Part shown: positions 23,754 to 36,589 of the stretch, piece by piece
Layout of the letters: every line of letters starts with the position of its first letter
Position numbering within the stretch: the stretch's first letter is position 1
NCBI GenBank assembly: GCA_022702705.1
Contig: CM040430.1
Span: forward strand, 81,674,227 to 81,738,226
Length of the DNA stretch: 64,000 bases
Direction: 5' to 3'
Origin: Papilionanthe hookeriana x Papilionanthe teres
Lineage: Eukaryota > Streptophyta > Magnoliopsida > Asparagales > Orchidaceae
Translations under genes and position numbers: made by a program
Notes under the pieces: generated by a model
Database searches by the model: none
What the model was told of the DNA's origin: nothing
Seen by the model: the letters and a program-made list of their open reading frames with translations, nothing else

Positions 23754-26700
23754 CAAAATGGCCTCTCCCCCATGCCATTTTAATCCAAGCTCTTTACACA
23801 TGGCATTGGTCGATCGCTCGCACTAAACCCCGACCCGGACCTCCCGACCCCGAGGGTGACCCATGCCAGCCGGCCGACCTCCTGGACCGCCGGAAAACAC
23901 CATGGTTGAGAGCTCCATGTGAGCCCAAGATTGGAATTCTCACCTACTGAGTTGCCCCATGCCCAATGGCCACCATGGTTGTTCTTCTCCTCAACAGAGC
24001 AGCTGATTCCAACCCCTAACTCCCCCTGGGAGAGCCTCCAGCCATGCCTATTTAAACACCACCTCTCTCGGCCATGGAGGAGGTGCTGAAACAAACCACA
24101 CAGAAACTCTGCCAAAATCATTCCAGGCTCTTCCCCACACCTGGAGAATTTGATCCCCACTGAAATCCCCCTGCCATCTCCTCTCTGTGAGCTCAATTTC
24201 AGAGTTGAAATTCAAGCCCAAAACCAGGACACTTCACCACAGTGAGCCAATATCCAAATTGATTGGTCTTACACCTTCACCAAACCAAGAGGAGAAGTTC
24301 CCCAGTGAAAGCCCCCTCTCCAGGCCACCCAGTTGCTCCAGCCTCCAAGCTTTGTGATCGGCTGTGATCACTTTTGTACCTAGGCAATTCACTAGGCCAA
24401 GGGACTTCATCTGGAGCTTGCTTGGACCCAATCGAATGTGACACAACTCTCAGATAGAACCTTCACTTCTCTGAGCAAAGGTATGAACTCTCTCTTCTTC
24501 CCGAGCTTCTGGAGATTCTCCATTTCAAATGCCTTAATTCCAATGCATGTTTACCATATGGATGTGTTCATCTCTTCAAGACGAATCCATAGAGCATAAG
24601 AACACAAAAATCTGTTGAGAATTCAGTGAGATCTTAGGGTTTTAGTGTGGACGGTCACGGGTTCACACCAGTCGTAGACGATGACTGGGAACCGTTGGAT
24701 CGCGCGTGTATCGAGCGGACGGCTCAGATGGTGTCAGACCAGGAGATGGTACGTGAACCGCAGGCCCCGCGGCAGCTGACTCAGATGGCGGCGCTGAACC
24801 AGGAGACGTCGCGTGGCCTTTCGGATCCGCTAAGGTTGACGCAGCGCCGCGTGGTTAAGTAGGAAATTAGGGTATTTTCTTATTTATTAAATATCCAGAA
24901 CTTCAAAAATCCATAATTTTGTGTAGAAAAATCCTAAAAATAAAATAAAAATACCCTCTTGCTCAGTGAATAGAGGAGAATAATGTGGAAAAGAAATCAA
25001 TTAATTTTATTTAGTATTTTATTTTTAATAATTTATTTAGTCTCTGAAATATTTCAATTCTCCATGCATATAGGAAATTCACCATGGCATGAGACCATAG
25101 GGCTTTGAAGCCTCCGAACTCGGGAACATTTCCTGAATTTTCCAAGGTCGGAGGCCATCCCTATGAGAGGTTATTGATTTTTCAATCGCATGTTACTGTT
25201 TTGATGATTTTAATTCCAATAATTAGCATGTTGAGAAATAAATTCTAGGAAAATTTGGTGATGTTTCTTATGGCCAGAAGAACCTAGGAAAAATAAGTTT
25301 TGAGTTAATTCACTTGGAATAACCCTAATTGATCTAAAGACCCAAAATTGAATTTTAATTAATTAGGGCTAACTACACATCAAATTAACTTAAAAATAAT
25401 TCTCCACTGATCTTTGGGATTAGAGGAACATCTCATAAAAATTTGAAATCAATTGGATTTGATTAACCTCGCCTAATGGGTTGATTAAGCCTCTTAAGCA
25501 AAATGGGTGAAATTAAACTATAAAAATTCATAACTCACAAAATACTTTTCCAAAATTCACAAAAAATGGTTTTGGAGCTTCTCTGATATCAGAGGAATTT
25601 AGGAAAATTAAAATTGTAATTTTCTAAAAAAGTTGATTTTTATTTTAATATTTTTAATAATTAAAAAATAATAAAAATCATAAAAAATTAAAAATCACCA
25701 AAATGTCACATTTTGAATTCTAATTACTTAAAAACAAACCAAATATTTTTCTTAAGTCCCTTGGATAAGATATAGAATTTTAAAGGCTTAATGTAATTTT
25801 TAATATTAAAAAATGTATTTTCCAACCTCTTCATTAAAATAATTCTAATAAATTAAAGAAAAATCAAAAAAATATAAATTTGTTTCTCTGGACTCCTTGA
25901 GGTCAGAGAGATTTAAGAAAAATATAAAATCTATTTTTCAACTTTAATTTTATTTTAAAATTAATTAATACTCCAAAACTCAAAATAATTCTAATAAATA
26001 AAATATAATTCAAAAAATCACCAAAATTGGTCCAAATGGTCCTCTCGGTAATTAGGAATATACCATAATTTTCTTAACGACAGAAACATTTCCTTGGTCA
26101 TGTTATTGAATTTTCCTCGAAAACCCCTATTTTCCATTAAAAATAATTACATAAATAAATTAAATACAGAAAAATCACATTTTCTCTTCTAATGTCTTAA
26201 TTGACATGTGAGTGAGGTTACATAAAAATTTCAAGTTTATTTAAGCTTAATTTAGTGAGTTATAGAATTATTAAGCTTGAAGGGCAAAAGGGTAATTAAA
26301 AATTTCAACCCTTAATTAATTTTTTAGGATTAATCAAAAAGGGGAGGGTAAAATATTTGATTTTAAACTGAATTTGGATGAGTGAAACTTAAATAATTAA
26401 GGGTAGGAACCTACTAACCATTTCAAATATAATTAAAATAAAACTTTAATTAATTAATTAATTGAAATTTTGGAAGAATAATAGAAATTGGAATTATTAA
26501 AGTAGGGATATTATTAAGAGGATATTTATTCTTTAATTTAAAAATCCCTAAATAAATCACTTCAATAATACTTAATTCTTACTTAAAAAAAATAATTAAA
26601 ATAACAATCCAAATTAAAATTAAACTAAAATTAAATTAAAATTAAAATTAAAATTAAATTAAATTAAATTAAATTAAATTAAATTAAATTAAAATTAAAT

Positions 26701-28917
26701 TAAAATTAAAATTAAATTAAATTAAATTAAAACTAAATTAAATTAAAATTAAAATTAAATTAAATTAAATTAAAATCATTTAACAACAAACCTAAATTAA
26801 ATCATTAATAACTAAATCTAAACTAATTTGAACACTATTCCAAACTTAAACTTTTTTTTATATATATAATTAAGTCAAAATTAAAATTAAATCATTAAGT
26901 TTAAATCATTAAAATACTTAATAAGTTGATTTGCCCTTTAAAAGCTCTTATTATTATAACTCTTAAATGAGGTATCAAGTGAAGTGTTACTTCACTTATA
27001 GGATATTCAAATGTCCTAGTTCACTGCGCAAGAGAACGAAACTTAAACCCCTGGATGATTAATTCACTTGTATAATTAACTTCTCTTGGACTTAAAACAA
27101 TCCTAGAGGTATTGAAAAGATGTTTAAGACTCGTCTTAAGCACTTCCTCAATATGATAGGATATTTATAAGAACAATTGAATTTAATTGTTTCTTTGATG
27201 AAGAAAATCATCCTTAAACCAAAACACAAGAACCTAGACGTCATAGGAGATGACTAGATATAGGATTAGGACTTTGGTAGACAACCAAAACCTCTCCCTT
27301 AGCTTTACCTAGATACTTGTTGAAATATTTAAATGCCTTAACATGTGTTTTAAGTGCAACTTGGGATGACGAGAAGACCCTCCAGGTACGCTTTTATTTT
27401 ATTGCAATTTACTTACATGCACTGTATTTTACGTTCCTTGCATGATAAACAACTGTTGCATGAAAACCAAAACCTTTAGGGTAGTCCCTGAACTGAAACC
27501 AAAACTAAATTAAAAATCACTGCAAGATAAAATTCACCGCCACAATATTTCAAAATATAAAACAACTCAAAATTTAATCACAAACGAACAACAAAACTAC
27601 AATTGCAACTAAATTAAAACGTCTCGTTGAATGATCGGGAATACCTCGGATGATGTAACCCATGTGTTGCTAACGGGATTTCCCACGGTCTAAATGAAAG
27701 TGTTGAACTCATTCAGTTGAGTTTAGCAAATTCATCTGGACTAAGTGAATTCGATAAAAATAACGGTGTCGAGATGACGGAACCGTGGGATCTTAATCGG
27801 TTCTGTTTAAACAACTTTAAGATTTGTTTTAATTAAAATATTAAAAAAAACTTGGATTTAAAGATTTTCTCTAAACCAAAACACTTCTCTCATCCTTTGA
27901 TTTATAACTTCTAAAACTAAACCTCTGCAACAACAAGGAGCTTGGAGCACGGTGGGCAGCACGGCCATCTTCGTCAGCAAAACAACTCTACATCAGCTAA
28001 ACATTCCTAGAACTAAATAACCAAAGCCATAGGATTTCGAGGTATTTTGCTTAGTGCAACATAAATCCTCAACTTTTTGTTAGGCTTTTGCATAATCATG
28101 TTATGTAAATTAAGCTCTAACTGGTCTTAGGACTCTGAGGTAGTTGTTTGGTAAGACATAAACCCTCACATCTTCGAGGCTATTTGTATGATTTTATCAT
28201 ACAAATATAAGTCCAAATTAATTAAAATTGGCAGGATGGAAACATTAAATAAATTTCCAAATTAAAGCCAAACCATATGATAGTGTGGAAAGTTGCCAAG
28301 ATTCTTCTTGGATCCTCAGCTTCTCCTACTTCTCTTCCTTTTGGACTCCTGAAAATAACTGTTCCAAATTTGAGTCATTCCCTATTGAAATTTCCAAAAT
28401 CTAATCCTTTGAAAACCCTAAACTTTGAAATTCTTGAGAGCAAAACCACTGATCATTATCGAGAGTTTTCTTAAATGATTCCCGTCATTTAAGATGTAAT
28501 TAACTATAGGGGCTTGCCCTTATAGGGAACTTTAAGAACCTGAGTAATATAAACCCTACTTAATTCATTTATATTAAGCAGGGGAACTTGTCGGCTTATA
28601 AAATTGGTTTGCAGACCAAACGGATGTCACAAATCTTTTAGTTTATTTAATCGAGCCTCATCATTAAGCAGTGTGTCTATTCCTCGAGATAAATACACGG
28701 TTTGTGGTTTGGTGCTAGTTTATATAAACTATTCAGGATGTGAGATCAGTTTGATTTCATATCTTAAGAATTTCAAACTTAAAATTATTTTCAAAATAAA
28801 ATTCTACTTTCTAAATTATATATATTTAAATTAAATTTAAAACCTAAAATTTACCGACAACTTCTGTAGGCGACCCCTCTTTTAAAAATACAACACAAAC
28901 CTAAAAATATGCCGACA
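23754..28917 (-). repeat. Right arm of the giant inverted repeat
   Basis: Its reverse complement matches 16527-21735 block for block. 24481-24600 pairs with 20890-21010, 24640-24865 with the GC-rich island at 20630-20860, 26600-26775 with the AATTT array, and 28490-28860 with the terminal 380 bp. Differences are frequent, including many CG to TG or CA changes in the GC-rich part, so the arms are not a duplicated copy of one read region. The open frames at 23780-24196 and 24234-24446 on the - strand mirror those in the left arm. Confidence 0.75.
26600..26775. repeat. (AATTA)n-type pentanucleotide array, right arm
   Basis: Near-pure aaatt and aaaattaaatt words. It is the reverse-strand partner of the array at 18643-18880. 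Confidence 0.9.
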
Positions 28918-29433
28918 CTACTCAGCACTACTACTAACACATCCTGCACCAACCTTTAGACTAACCAATGTTCTTTATGCCTGGATCAAAGGGTAAAGAA
29001 TATTTTTTCTCCAATTTGTCACAATACAACATTTATAAAGTTCTAAACAAATTGAATTCCTCTACTTATTACATAAATATTTGTAAGGAGAAAGTATCTT
29101 AAATTAAGTATTTTATTCGTGTACTTAGACATTTACTTCCATAATTATGAATGTTTAGTAAGTTTTACTTTTCCTCTTGTTTAGTTATTAAGAATTAGCA
29201 CTTCTTTTTATTTACGGTATAATTAAAGTTTTCTTTTAATTCACACTAATTTCCCCGGGGGATCGATATCTGGGGTTTTTAAAAGAAACTATATGTATAC
29301 TTGCGTAGTACCCCTAATGTGTTTATTATTATTTAAAAATTATTTAAATCTTGCACACTAGCCACTTATTTTAGGTTCAAGTTTACATATATTTTATAAG
29401 TTTAAATTATCTGAGTAATTGCGGTTCGGGTCA
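28918..29433 (+). mobile_element. Athila-like LTR, 3' part
   Basis: It shares with the other LTRs the 'caatgttctttatgcctgga'-type block near 28970, 'aaagggtaaagaat' near 28990, 'gatcgatatctggggtttttaaa' in shortened form near 29265, 'gtagtacccctaatgtgt' near 29305 and 'ttgcacactagcc' near 29352. It ends GGTTCGGGTCA at 29433, matching the LTR ends at 59669 and, on the - strand, 49415. The upstream part is replaced by the giant inverted repeat. No primer site follows, so it is a 3' LTR or a solo fragment. Confidence 0.7.
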
Positions 29434-31929
29434 ATCGGTCATGCTTCAATGGAACAATCAAGGTAAATATGATCACTTTGTATCATTCCATGATCATAAA
29501 TTAATCATCCTTGATGGAAAATCATTTTTAATATATGAGTGTCTCATTGTTGGTCACGATGCTTTAATGAGCAATGTTTGGAAGAATATCTACACAAGCA
29601 ATGCCAATTATTGCATTAAGATTAGCACATGCATGTTTGTGTTAAGGTTCCAAGAGAACTTGCATGTGCCACTTAAGCTTTTCTTTCCTTGGGAACTATT
29701 TTAAAAATTAAAAAAAAAATTACTATTCTTATTCATCATTTTTTAAGATTTATTTGAAATTAAATGCATATATGGATTAGACCATATATAAGGTGAATGT
29801 TTAATGCCTTGATTTGAACAAAATTATCATATTGGTGGCATGTATTAAAATTTGTTGATCCTTAAGATGGGGTCAAGGATGGTGACACCATAAAAAGTGT
29901 ACACTAGCCTTAGTCACACTTTTTCTTACTTATTTGTTTGTGACTAGGACAGCCATGTTTTAGATACTTGCTAGTATAGGGTTAGGTTTTTTATATGCTT
30001 GACTCATGTTATGGTTTGTGGCTAGCAAAGCATTTTATTTGTGCCTTTTGTGTGTCTACTGTATTCGAAGAATGTACACTAGTATATTAGAGTGACTTTT
30101 GTGTAGGGAGCCACGTCCAATAAAATAAAAGCTTAAAGATTTAAGATAACATGTTTTCTATATGTTTTTTAGTCTCTCCATCTTCCTAGCATGGTTCACC
30201 AAAATTGCTTGTAAATAACATGTTCTAATTTTTTATGTTGCAATCAAAGTCTTTTTAAACTTTTTGTATGTATTTTAGTGTAGAGTCCTCGGGGTTGAGT
30301 ATGTATCAAAAATAAGCTATTCACATGGGTTTTGAGGTGCTTGTTGTGTGGAACCACATGACGAGAACCAGAAGCAGTGTGTTCGTGTCTCGTACCTTAA
30401 TTTGAATCTATATTGATGTATAACGTTAAGACAAGGCATGTTTACGTGGACCCTGTTTGTTTTTTCATCTTTTTGGGATATGTTGAAAACCCAGCAGCAC
30501 CCTGCCTTTCCATTATTTAGGCAATTTTCTTTACTTTTATCCTGAGTGTTGCAATTCTAGCTTTCTTTGATTATGATTTATGTGGGAGATCTTTGCATAT
30601 GCCACTTAGGCTCTCTAAGATAAGAAATACTTATCTTTCTATATAATCTTAATAATAAAATATTGAACTCAATTAAAATTTAACTAACTTTTAAAAGAAC
30701 AATTTATTTTATGCATTTACATTCTTGCATGGTTTTTAGGCTAGTTTTAAATTTTTTAAGCATGCTTGGGTTTCACCCAAGTCATGATTAACAGGGCTTT
30801 GATATTTAAGGATTGCCTTGGATAACCACATCATTTTGCATGTCTCAATGAGGAGTGCTCGTACTCCTCCAACCTAACTGGCCAAGCATAAATTACTATT
30901 TAGGAGGTCATATAGAAAGATTAGGATGTTAGAGGCTTCCTGACCCAAATGAGGTACAAGTTTTTTTGTGGAATTACTCAGCTTTGTAGTATCCTCCACT
31001 CTAGAGGCTTCCTGACCACTCTTATGATAGGCATAATTCTTGCTTCTATGAATTCCATCTGCATAGGGTCATATGGGATTTAAGGTTTTCTTCATTTGAC
31101 TTTAGGGCTACCAAAATTCCGTGGACGACACAATACATGGTCGCTGACAAGGGTTGACTACCTTCAAAACTAGTTATACTTAAGGTTTTAATAGCTTTGG
31201 ATGATGGATCCAAGGAATCATGACCCTACTCTCTTTACCGGCTTAGGATTTGCATCACCTTTTCATTGATAGATCCATTTGAGCCCAGTATTCTTCTTGA
31301 TACTTTATTGATGTCATGTCATAGGCCACGTTTGATGACAGGCCACTGCTTATTTGGGATATCGTGATTCTCCCTTTTTTCTTATAGTCTGGTATATGAT
31401 GATCTTACTTGAGACTACCAGGTTATTTCATAAGCCTTAAATGTTAATTAGGCGTCCACCACTTGGGATGTGAGGGACTCACCCTTTGCACTTGTGGCTT
31501 GGTATAGACTTTGAAGCACCGATATGTTTCTTTTTGAGGTAACCACATTCCTTTGATACACCCTTTCATTAGTAATCACATACAAATTAAGTAGCATTCT
31601 AATTATTGAGAATAGTCTTTAGTCTCCCCAGAGATATACATAACCAAAATTACACGTTCCTTTGTGAATTCTTTTTGATCCCATATCAAGAAATAAATAT
31701 AGTTATCTGGTTGTGGGTTGCTTATGTAAGGTCTTTTCTTTGTGGATATGTGTTTCACAATGTCTTGATCCAAACTCATTTTAGACATACATTCTTGACA
31801 TATTACATGAAGATTAACCCATTTAAGTTCGCATTATTATTTTAATTTGTTTAGCAAGATATTGTCATATTTTCTTATTTTTTAATTCATCCTCCTTTTA
31901 GAACCATTCAAAGTATACTTTCTCCTTGA
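29434..31929. other. Unassigned sequence, possibly the 3' tail of a Tat-like remnant
   Basis: There is a short open frame of 87 codons at 29441-29704 (+), but it has no domain I recognise. The rest is AT-rich with stops in all frames I read. A block at about 30770-31560, written in less AT-rich DNA, may be the 3' untranslated part of the - strand Tat-like remnant that ends near 31930. This rests only on position and orientation. Confidence 0.35.
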
Positions 31930-33100
31930 AGAAGGGACCTTCTTAAGTTGGTTCAAATTTGCCTCATATTTTTTAATGTGTAAGAATAGTTAAGTCTTCA
32001 CAATACTAGCACTAAGTCACCAATTTTGAATATTCTCATATGAACCAATTTGTCGTAAGCTTGCATCATCTTTGTTTGATATAACTCCAGACTTTTTTGA
32101 GCCCTCAGGTGTTTTCCTTTAAAGTTATCAAGTTCTTCAAAATGGAGCTTTACATTTTTTTTGTAGTCCTAATTTTGCTAGAAATTACAATTCTAGGTGA
32201 TGGCATATGTACCTCGAGAGGGAGCACGGTTTCAGACCCATATACTAGAGTATATAGAGTAGATTACGTTGGAGTTTTGTATGTTGTTCGGTAGGCCCAA
32301 AAAGATTCTAAAAATTGTTTGTTTCACTTTTTCTTGTTAGTAACTAGATTCTTTCTTAGAATAAGAATCAACATCTTGTCGGATGCTTCTGTTAGATCAT
32401 TTGCTTTTGCATAATAGTTCATAAAATATCTCTAGTCTATCTCATGTCTTCTTGAAAAGTTATTGATCTTTGTACTCTTGTAGGCAGTACTATATTATCT
32501 GAGATTGTCCTATGAGTAACACTAAATTTGTAAACAATTTGATTCTTAAAGAACTGCAAGACATGGTGAGTTTTAACTTCCATGAGTGCTATGGTCTCTA
32601 CCCACTTTAAAAAGTAATTGGTAGCAGTAGAATGAACAGATGAACTTTGAAAGATGAGGGCTTTATGAGAGCCACTATATCTAAGCCCAACACTCAAATG
32701 ACCACAAAGCAATCATCAGATGTAGCACATTCAGTGGTTGATGTAGAGCACATAGGTTGATGTAGAACCACTGTATGAGCTTGACAGAAGTGATACTTCT
32801 TGTTTGTTTTCATATAGTTTATCATCATGGCTGACAAATAATATTCGAATATTTTTAATCTGACATTAGAGATTATCACCATAAGAAAGCGAGTTATATG
32901 AGATTGGAGTCTTTCAAAGTCTTAAAGAATCGCATACACTTTACTGCATCATTAATGTTAAGCAAAAAAATTGTGGTTTGAAAATGAAGCAATGCGTTCA
33001 AATGAATCCATTCTCCCCTTATATGAATCCATGGATGGGATTTTGAACTTCTGCTAAAGCTTATCATCTGTGATCTTCTTGGAGAGTATTCTCTAGCATT
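31930..33100 (-). pseudogene. Tat/Ogre-like Ty3/gypsy remnant: gag start fused to integrase
   Basis: Read on the - strand, about 33050-32900 resembles the start of a Tat-type capsid domain (FKIPSMDSYKGRMDSFERI.SF). About 32880-32690 then resembles the integrase zinc-binding region (YYLSAMM..., CQAH). About 32690-32480 resembles the catalytic core (LDIV, ATNYFLKWVETIAL, TISDN), and about 32310-32200 the later block LVYGSETVLPLEV. Protease, RT and RNase H are missing between gag and integrase, and the frames are broken by several shifts and stops. Integrase inserts the DNA copy into the genome; this copy is dead. Confidence 0.68.
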
Positions 33101-33468
33101 GGTCTTCTCTTTATCTCTCTCCTTCTTTTCTCCCTATGATATAAGGTAAGAGATTTAACACTAGGAAAGTACAATTCATCTTCTTCTTTCATAGAAATAA
33201 CTGGCAAAACTCAATTTGGAATATCTTGTAAACTTCTTATTGTTGAATCTAAAATTCAAATAGGCAATTTCCTATAAGATGGTACTCTAGAAAAGTGTTC
33301 CATATTTCTTTAATCATTCATGCTACTTTATTTTCAAACATAGTAAGGTGTTTTATAAATTATAGAATGTCTTCGATATTGTCAAATGTTTCTCTGTCAC
33401 TATGATCAGTCTCTTAAAAGGCTATCATTCTTATTTGGGCATGTCCATTATCATCATACTTTACAGAA

Positions 33469-33526
33469 GTGTGTGTGTGTCTGTGTCTGTGTCTGTGTCT
33501 GTGTCTGTGTGTGTGTGTGTGTGTGT
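33469..33526. repeat. (GT)n microsatellite with interspersed CT
   Basis: A GT run at both ends with regularly spaced 'ctgtgt' units in the middle, 58 bp in all. Confidence 0.95.
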
Positions 33527-34285
33527 AACAAGAGGAAGACAGAGATGTGTAGAAAAAAAAAGTGTTCTTAATGATTTTAATGCATATAAAGAGTATATAT
33601 AGCTATGTTTGGCAGACTGATCGGTTCCCCTAACATCATGTATGACCCTCTAACTATAGATTATGATAGGAGGGCCAATGATGCTACATAACTGGCTACA
33701 TAAAAGATAAAAAAAATACAAAATATTGTAACACAACCCGCAACGATTAACACACTCGGTTATTTAGTAGATGAATTATCGATGTCCTATCAAATTGATG
33801 AGTGATTAAGTCTCTACAGTAGGGCTATGATTTGGTGCAAATATTGACATCATAATAAAAAGTCTCAATTATCGTATTTATTCTTGTTGACTAAAAATTT
33901 CGGCTTGACCCAAGAAGATGACACAAGTTGGGCTCAATCTTGATCTTAGTTCAAAATAGGAGAATTTGTTTATACAATAATGTCCTCTGAAAGATCCTTT
34001 AATATTTTTTTAAATTAATACTTATAAATAAATCTTATATTAAAAAAAAATAGAAAACGAAACTCAAATTTTGAATGTTGTAAAACAAAGAAAAAAGAAT
34101 TTCAAATGTAACAAAAAAGATTAATTAAGATTATCTTAAAATTAAATTTAAACTTGTCCTCCCATTTCATTTTAATATTAACATTATTTATTCTATTTTT
34201 ATTGATTTTAAATGTTTAGTTAAATAGTTAAATTAAAAAGGATTTTTTTTTTATGTTAAGAGAGGCAACCACGTCTGATGTTAAT

Positions 34286-34317
<32 letters not shown>

Positions 34318-34318
34318 A
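34286..34318. repeat. (CT)n microsatellite
   Basis: 33 bp of CT repeats with one G interruption. Confidence 0.95.
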
Positions 34319-34689
34319 CCAAAGGTCAGGGCAAGGAGAATTACATGAAATAAAGAAATAAGTCAGCAAAAGTGGAATTGATTTTAAATTTGAAAAGAAT
34401 CCCTGTAATAGCTTCGACTATGCTGAGCAAGTCGTCCAAATGTTTCAATGGAAAACATAAGAGCTTCAATATTTTGGGGATGTTAACTGCAATCAAAATT
34501 TAAGTTAAATAAGATTAAATAAATTTGGTAAATTCAAATTTATCAAATCTAGATACTTTAAAATCTGGAATTTTTTAGTTCAACTAAGGATTCATATAAT
34601 TAAATCTGTTTGATGCGTCAAATAAATCCATTTGACGAGTTTTCTTCCTAAGCTAAATCCATCTAATAGTCGGATTTAGTAAAGCTGGA

Positions 34690-36582
34690 TTTACATAGTA
34701 AATTAAAGCTTTCTCCATTGATTCAAGTTCCGCATTTATCTCACAATTTAATTTATGTTCAACAATTAGCTAAAGATAATAATTGCACCACCTTTTTTAT
34801 GATAATAAGTTCCAAATCCAAGATTCTAGCACCAAGTAAGTCCTCCTAGCTGGTCGTGCTAATTAAGGCCTTTACCCCATTACAGCTTTATCTGCTACAA
34901 TCAACTCACATGTTTGACATAAAATACAGGGACAGCGACATAAGAATGTCATGTCTAGTTTGTGATACTTGGGGACCATTTCCTGATCCTTCTATAAAAG
35001 GATACAAATATTATGCGCTATTCATAGATGTCTTTTCTCGTTATTGTTTGTGTATTCCCCTCTATCATAAATCTGAAACAACTACTTATTTTATATCTTT
35101 GCAGAAGCTCATAAATAATGACTTTCATATCAATATTAAATATTTTCAATTCGATGGCGCCGAAGAATACACCTCCAATGAGCTTAAACAATATTTACAA
35201 GATAATGGAATATAACACCATTATAGTTGTCCCCATACTATTGAACAAAATGGCATTTCTAAAAGGAAACACTGTCATATTATTTAAACTACACACTTTT
35301 GCAGTAAGAACACCTTCGGTGCAAAGCTTAATGGGAAGATGACAAGAGTTACTGCAACCCATTTATCACCAAATCTTCTCACAATACCAAGCAAAAATCT
35401 CCTTTTCAACTTTGTTTCAAAAGCCACCTGATTACCAATACTTACACACTTTTGGTTGCCTATGCTATCCATGGTAACAACATAGTTTAACAACATAGTT
35501 TATCCCTTAAACTCTCACCCAAAGCTCCCCCACGCATCTTTGTGAGCTATAGTCCCCAACATAAAGGTTGTAAGTGTTTCAACATTTAGGAAAAAATTTA
35601 TGTATCTTTTAGTGTACGTAGATGATACACTTATAATATGTAATTGTACTCACACTATTCAGAAAATTATTGACAAACTAAGTATGCAATTTAACTTACA
35701 AAAAATTGGGCCTTGTCGCTTAATTTTTCGGTCTTAATATAAGGCCAACTTCAAAATGATATTTTTTTTTAAGTCAAACACAATATGTCACTGATCTGTT
35801 AACAAAAACCAATATGCAAAATGCTAAACCAGTCACTCTCCAAAGGTGTCTAATTCCAACAGATCTTTGGACTCCAGCCAACCCTTCAAAGATCCATCTT
35901 TATATAGATAGCTCATCGGAACACTCAGTATTTAACTAATACTCGACCCGATATTTTCTTTTCAATCATCTATCTTAGTCAGTATATGCATAATTTCACA
36001 AACTTGAATTTTCAACACTTAAAAAAGATTACTTCGACATTTAAAAGGTACTAGCACTTACACTCTTCCTATAACTCCTGCTAATTTATGTCTAAGTGCT
36101 TATGCAGACTCAGATTAGGCTAGGAATCATCAAGATCGCAAGTTAACTACTAGATTTTTGTGTTTACATAGATCCAAATTTAATTTCATTGTCAGTAAAA
36201 AAAACAGAACACGGTGTCCAAGTCCTGTACAGAGGCTGAATACCAAGCTATTGCTACCACAACCACAAAAGTACTATGGCTTTGACAGCTATTACAAAAA
36301 ATAATAAATCATCCAATACCTCTCACATTGATCTACAACGACAGTACCTCGGCTATCGTCCTAGTTCATAATCTAGTTTTTCATGCTTTGACCAAACATA
36401 TTGAGGTAGATTATTACTTCAAAAAAGAATATTTTAAGCTATGACAAATCATTCTAAAGCACATAATGTCCAAAGAACAAAACGTTGGTATACTTACCAA
36501 GTTGTTTATGATCACTCTTAATCAATACCTCACAAACAAGTTGACGAATTCTGCAGCTGATCATCATCTTGAGGGGGCCTAA
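34690..36582 (+). pseudogene. Ty1/copia pol remnant (pre-integrase to RNase H)
   Basis: The order is typical of copia, with integrase before RT. About 34710-34850 is the pre-integrase segment (LIYVQQLAKDNNC, GLYPI). About 34960-35290 is the integrase core (DTWGPFPDPSIKGYKYY, FIDVFSRYC, FQFDGAEEY, then EQNG.SKRKH in another frame). About 35380-35580 is the integrase C-terminus, and about 35600-35740 an RT piece with the active site LLVYVDDT. About 35770-36070 is the connection (PVTLQR, NPSKIHLYIDSS), and about 36080-36560 the RNase H end (LCLSAYADSD). A large part of RT is deleted between 35580 and 35600, and frames shift often. LTR, gag and protease on the 5' side are missing. Confidence 0.85.
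36569..36578 (+). other. Copia polypurine tract
   Basis: TTGAGGGGGC lies just after the end of the RNase H reading and 11 bp before the LTR start. This is the usual place for the plus-strand primer in copia elements. Confidence 0.65.
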
Positions 36583-36589
36583 ACGTAGA

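Larger units (their letters stand above)
16527..28917. mobile_element. Giant inverted-repeat element, about 12.4 kb including a 500-N gap
   Basis: The left end reads TGTCGACATATTTTTAGG and the right end, reverse-complemented, TGTCGGCATATTTTTAGG. From these ends inward the two arms match in order for about 5.2 kb (16527-21735 against 28917-23754), clearly diverged by point changes and small indels. A unique G/T-rich spacer and an assembly gap separate them. The left end lies in the RNase H of one Athila-like element and the right end in an LTR of the same family. Both flanks hold CTACT (16521-16525 and 28918-28922), but in an ACT-rich context. It could be one element with very long terminal inverted repeats, or two very long LTR-like sequences in opposite orientation joined by scaffolding. 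Confidence 0.6.
33101..34689. other. Intergenic sequence with microsatellites
   Basis: Apart from two simple repeats I see nothing assignable. It is AT-rich with no credible open frame; the frames at 33386-33602 are produced by the GT repeat. Confidence 0.5.

Noticed and set aside
23082..23826. Four long open frames of up to 240 codons
   Set aside because: They are open only because they cross the 500-N gap.
21348..24196. Paired frames in the two arms (21348-21647 and 24196-23780) as a conserved gene
   Set aside because: The similarity follows directly from the inverted repeat at the DNA level. There is no domain, and the frame is not kept in the other family members, so I did not call a gene.
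16516..28933. Longer direct target duplication CACTACTACT around the giant inverted repeat
   Set aside because: The right copy lies 6 bp beyond the element end and the region is an ACT-rich simple sequence, so the match may be chance. The 5-bp CTACT adjoining both ends fits better but is also weak.
29441..29704. 87-codon frame after the LTR
   Set aside because: No recognisable motif, no relatives in the window and AT-rich composition; too weak to call a gene.
33386..33602. Two overlapping open frames rich in Val/Cys and Ser/Val
   Set aside because: They are translations of the GT/CT microsatellite.
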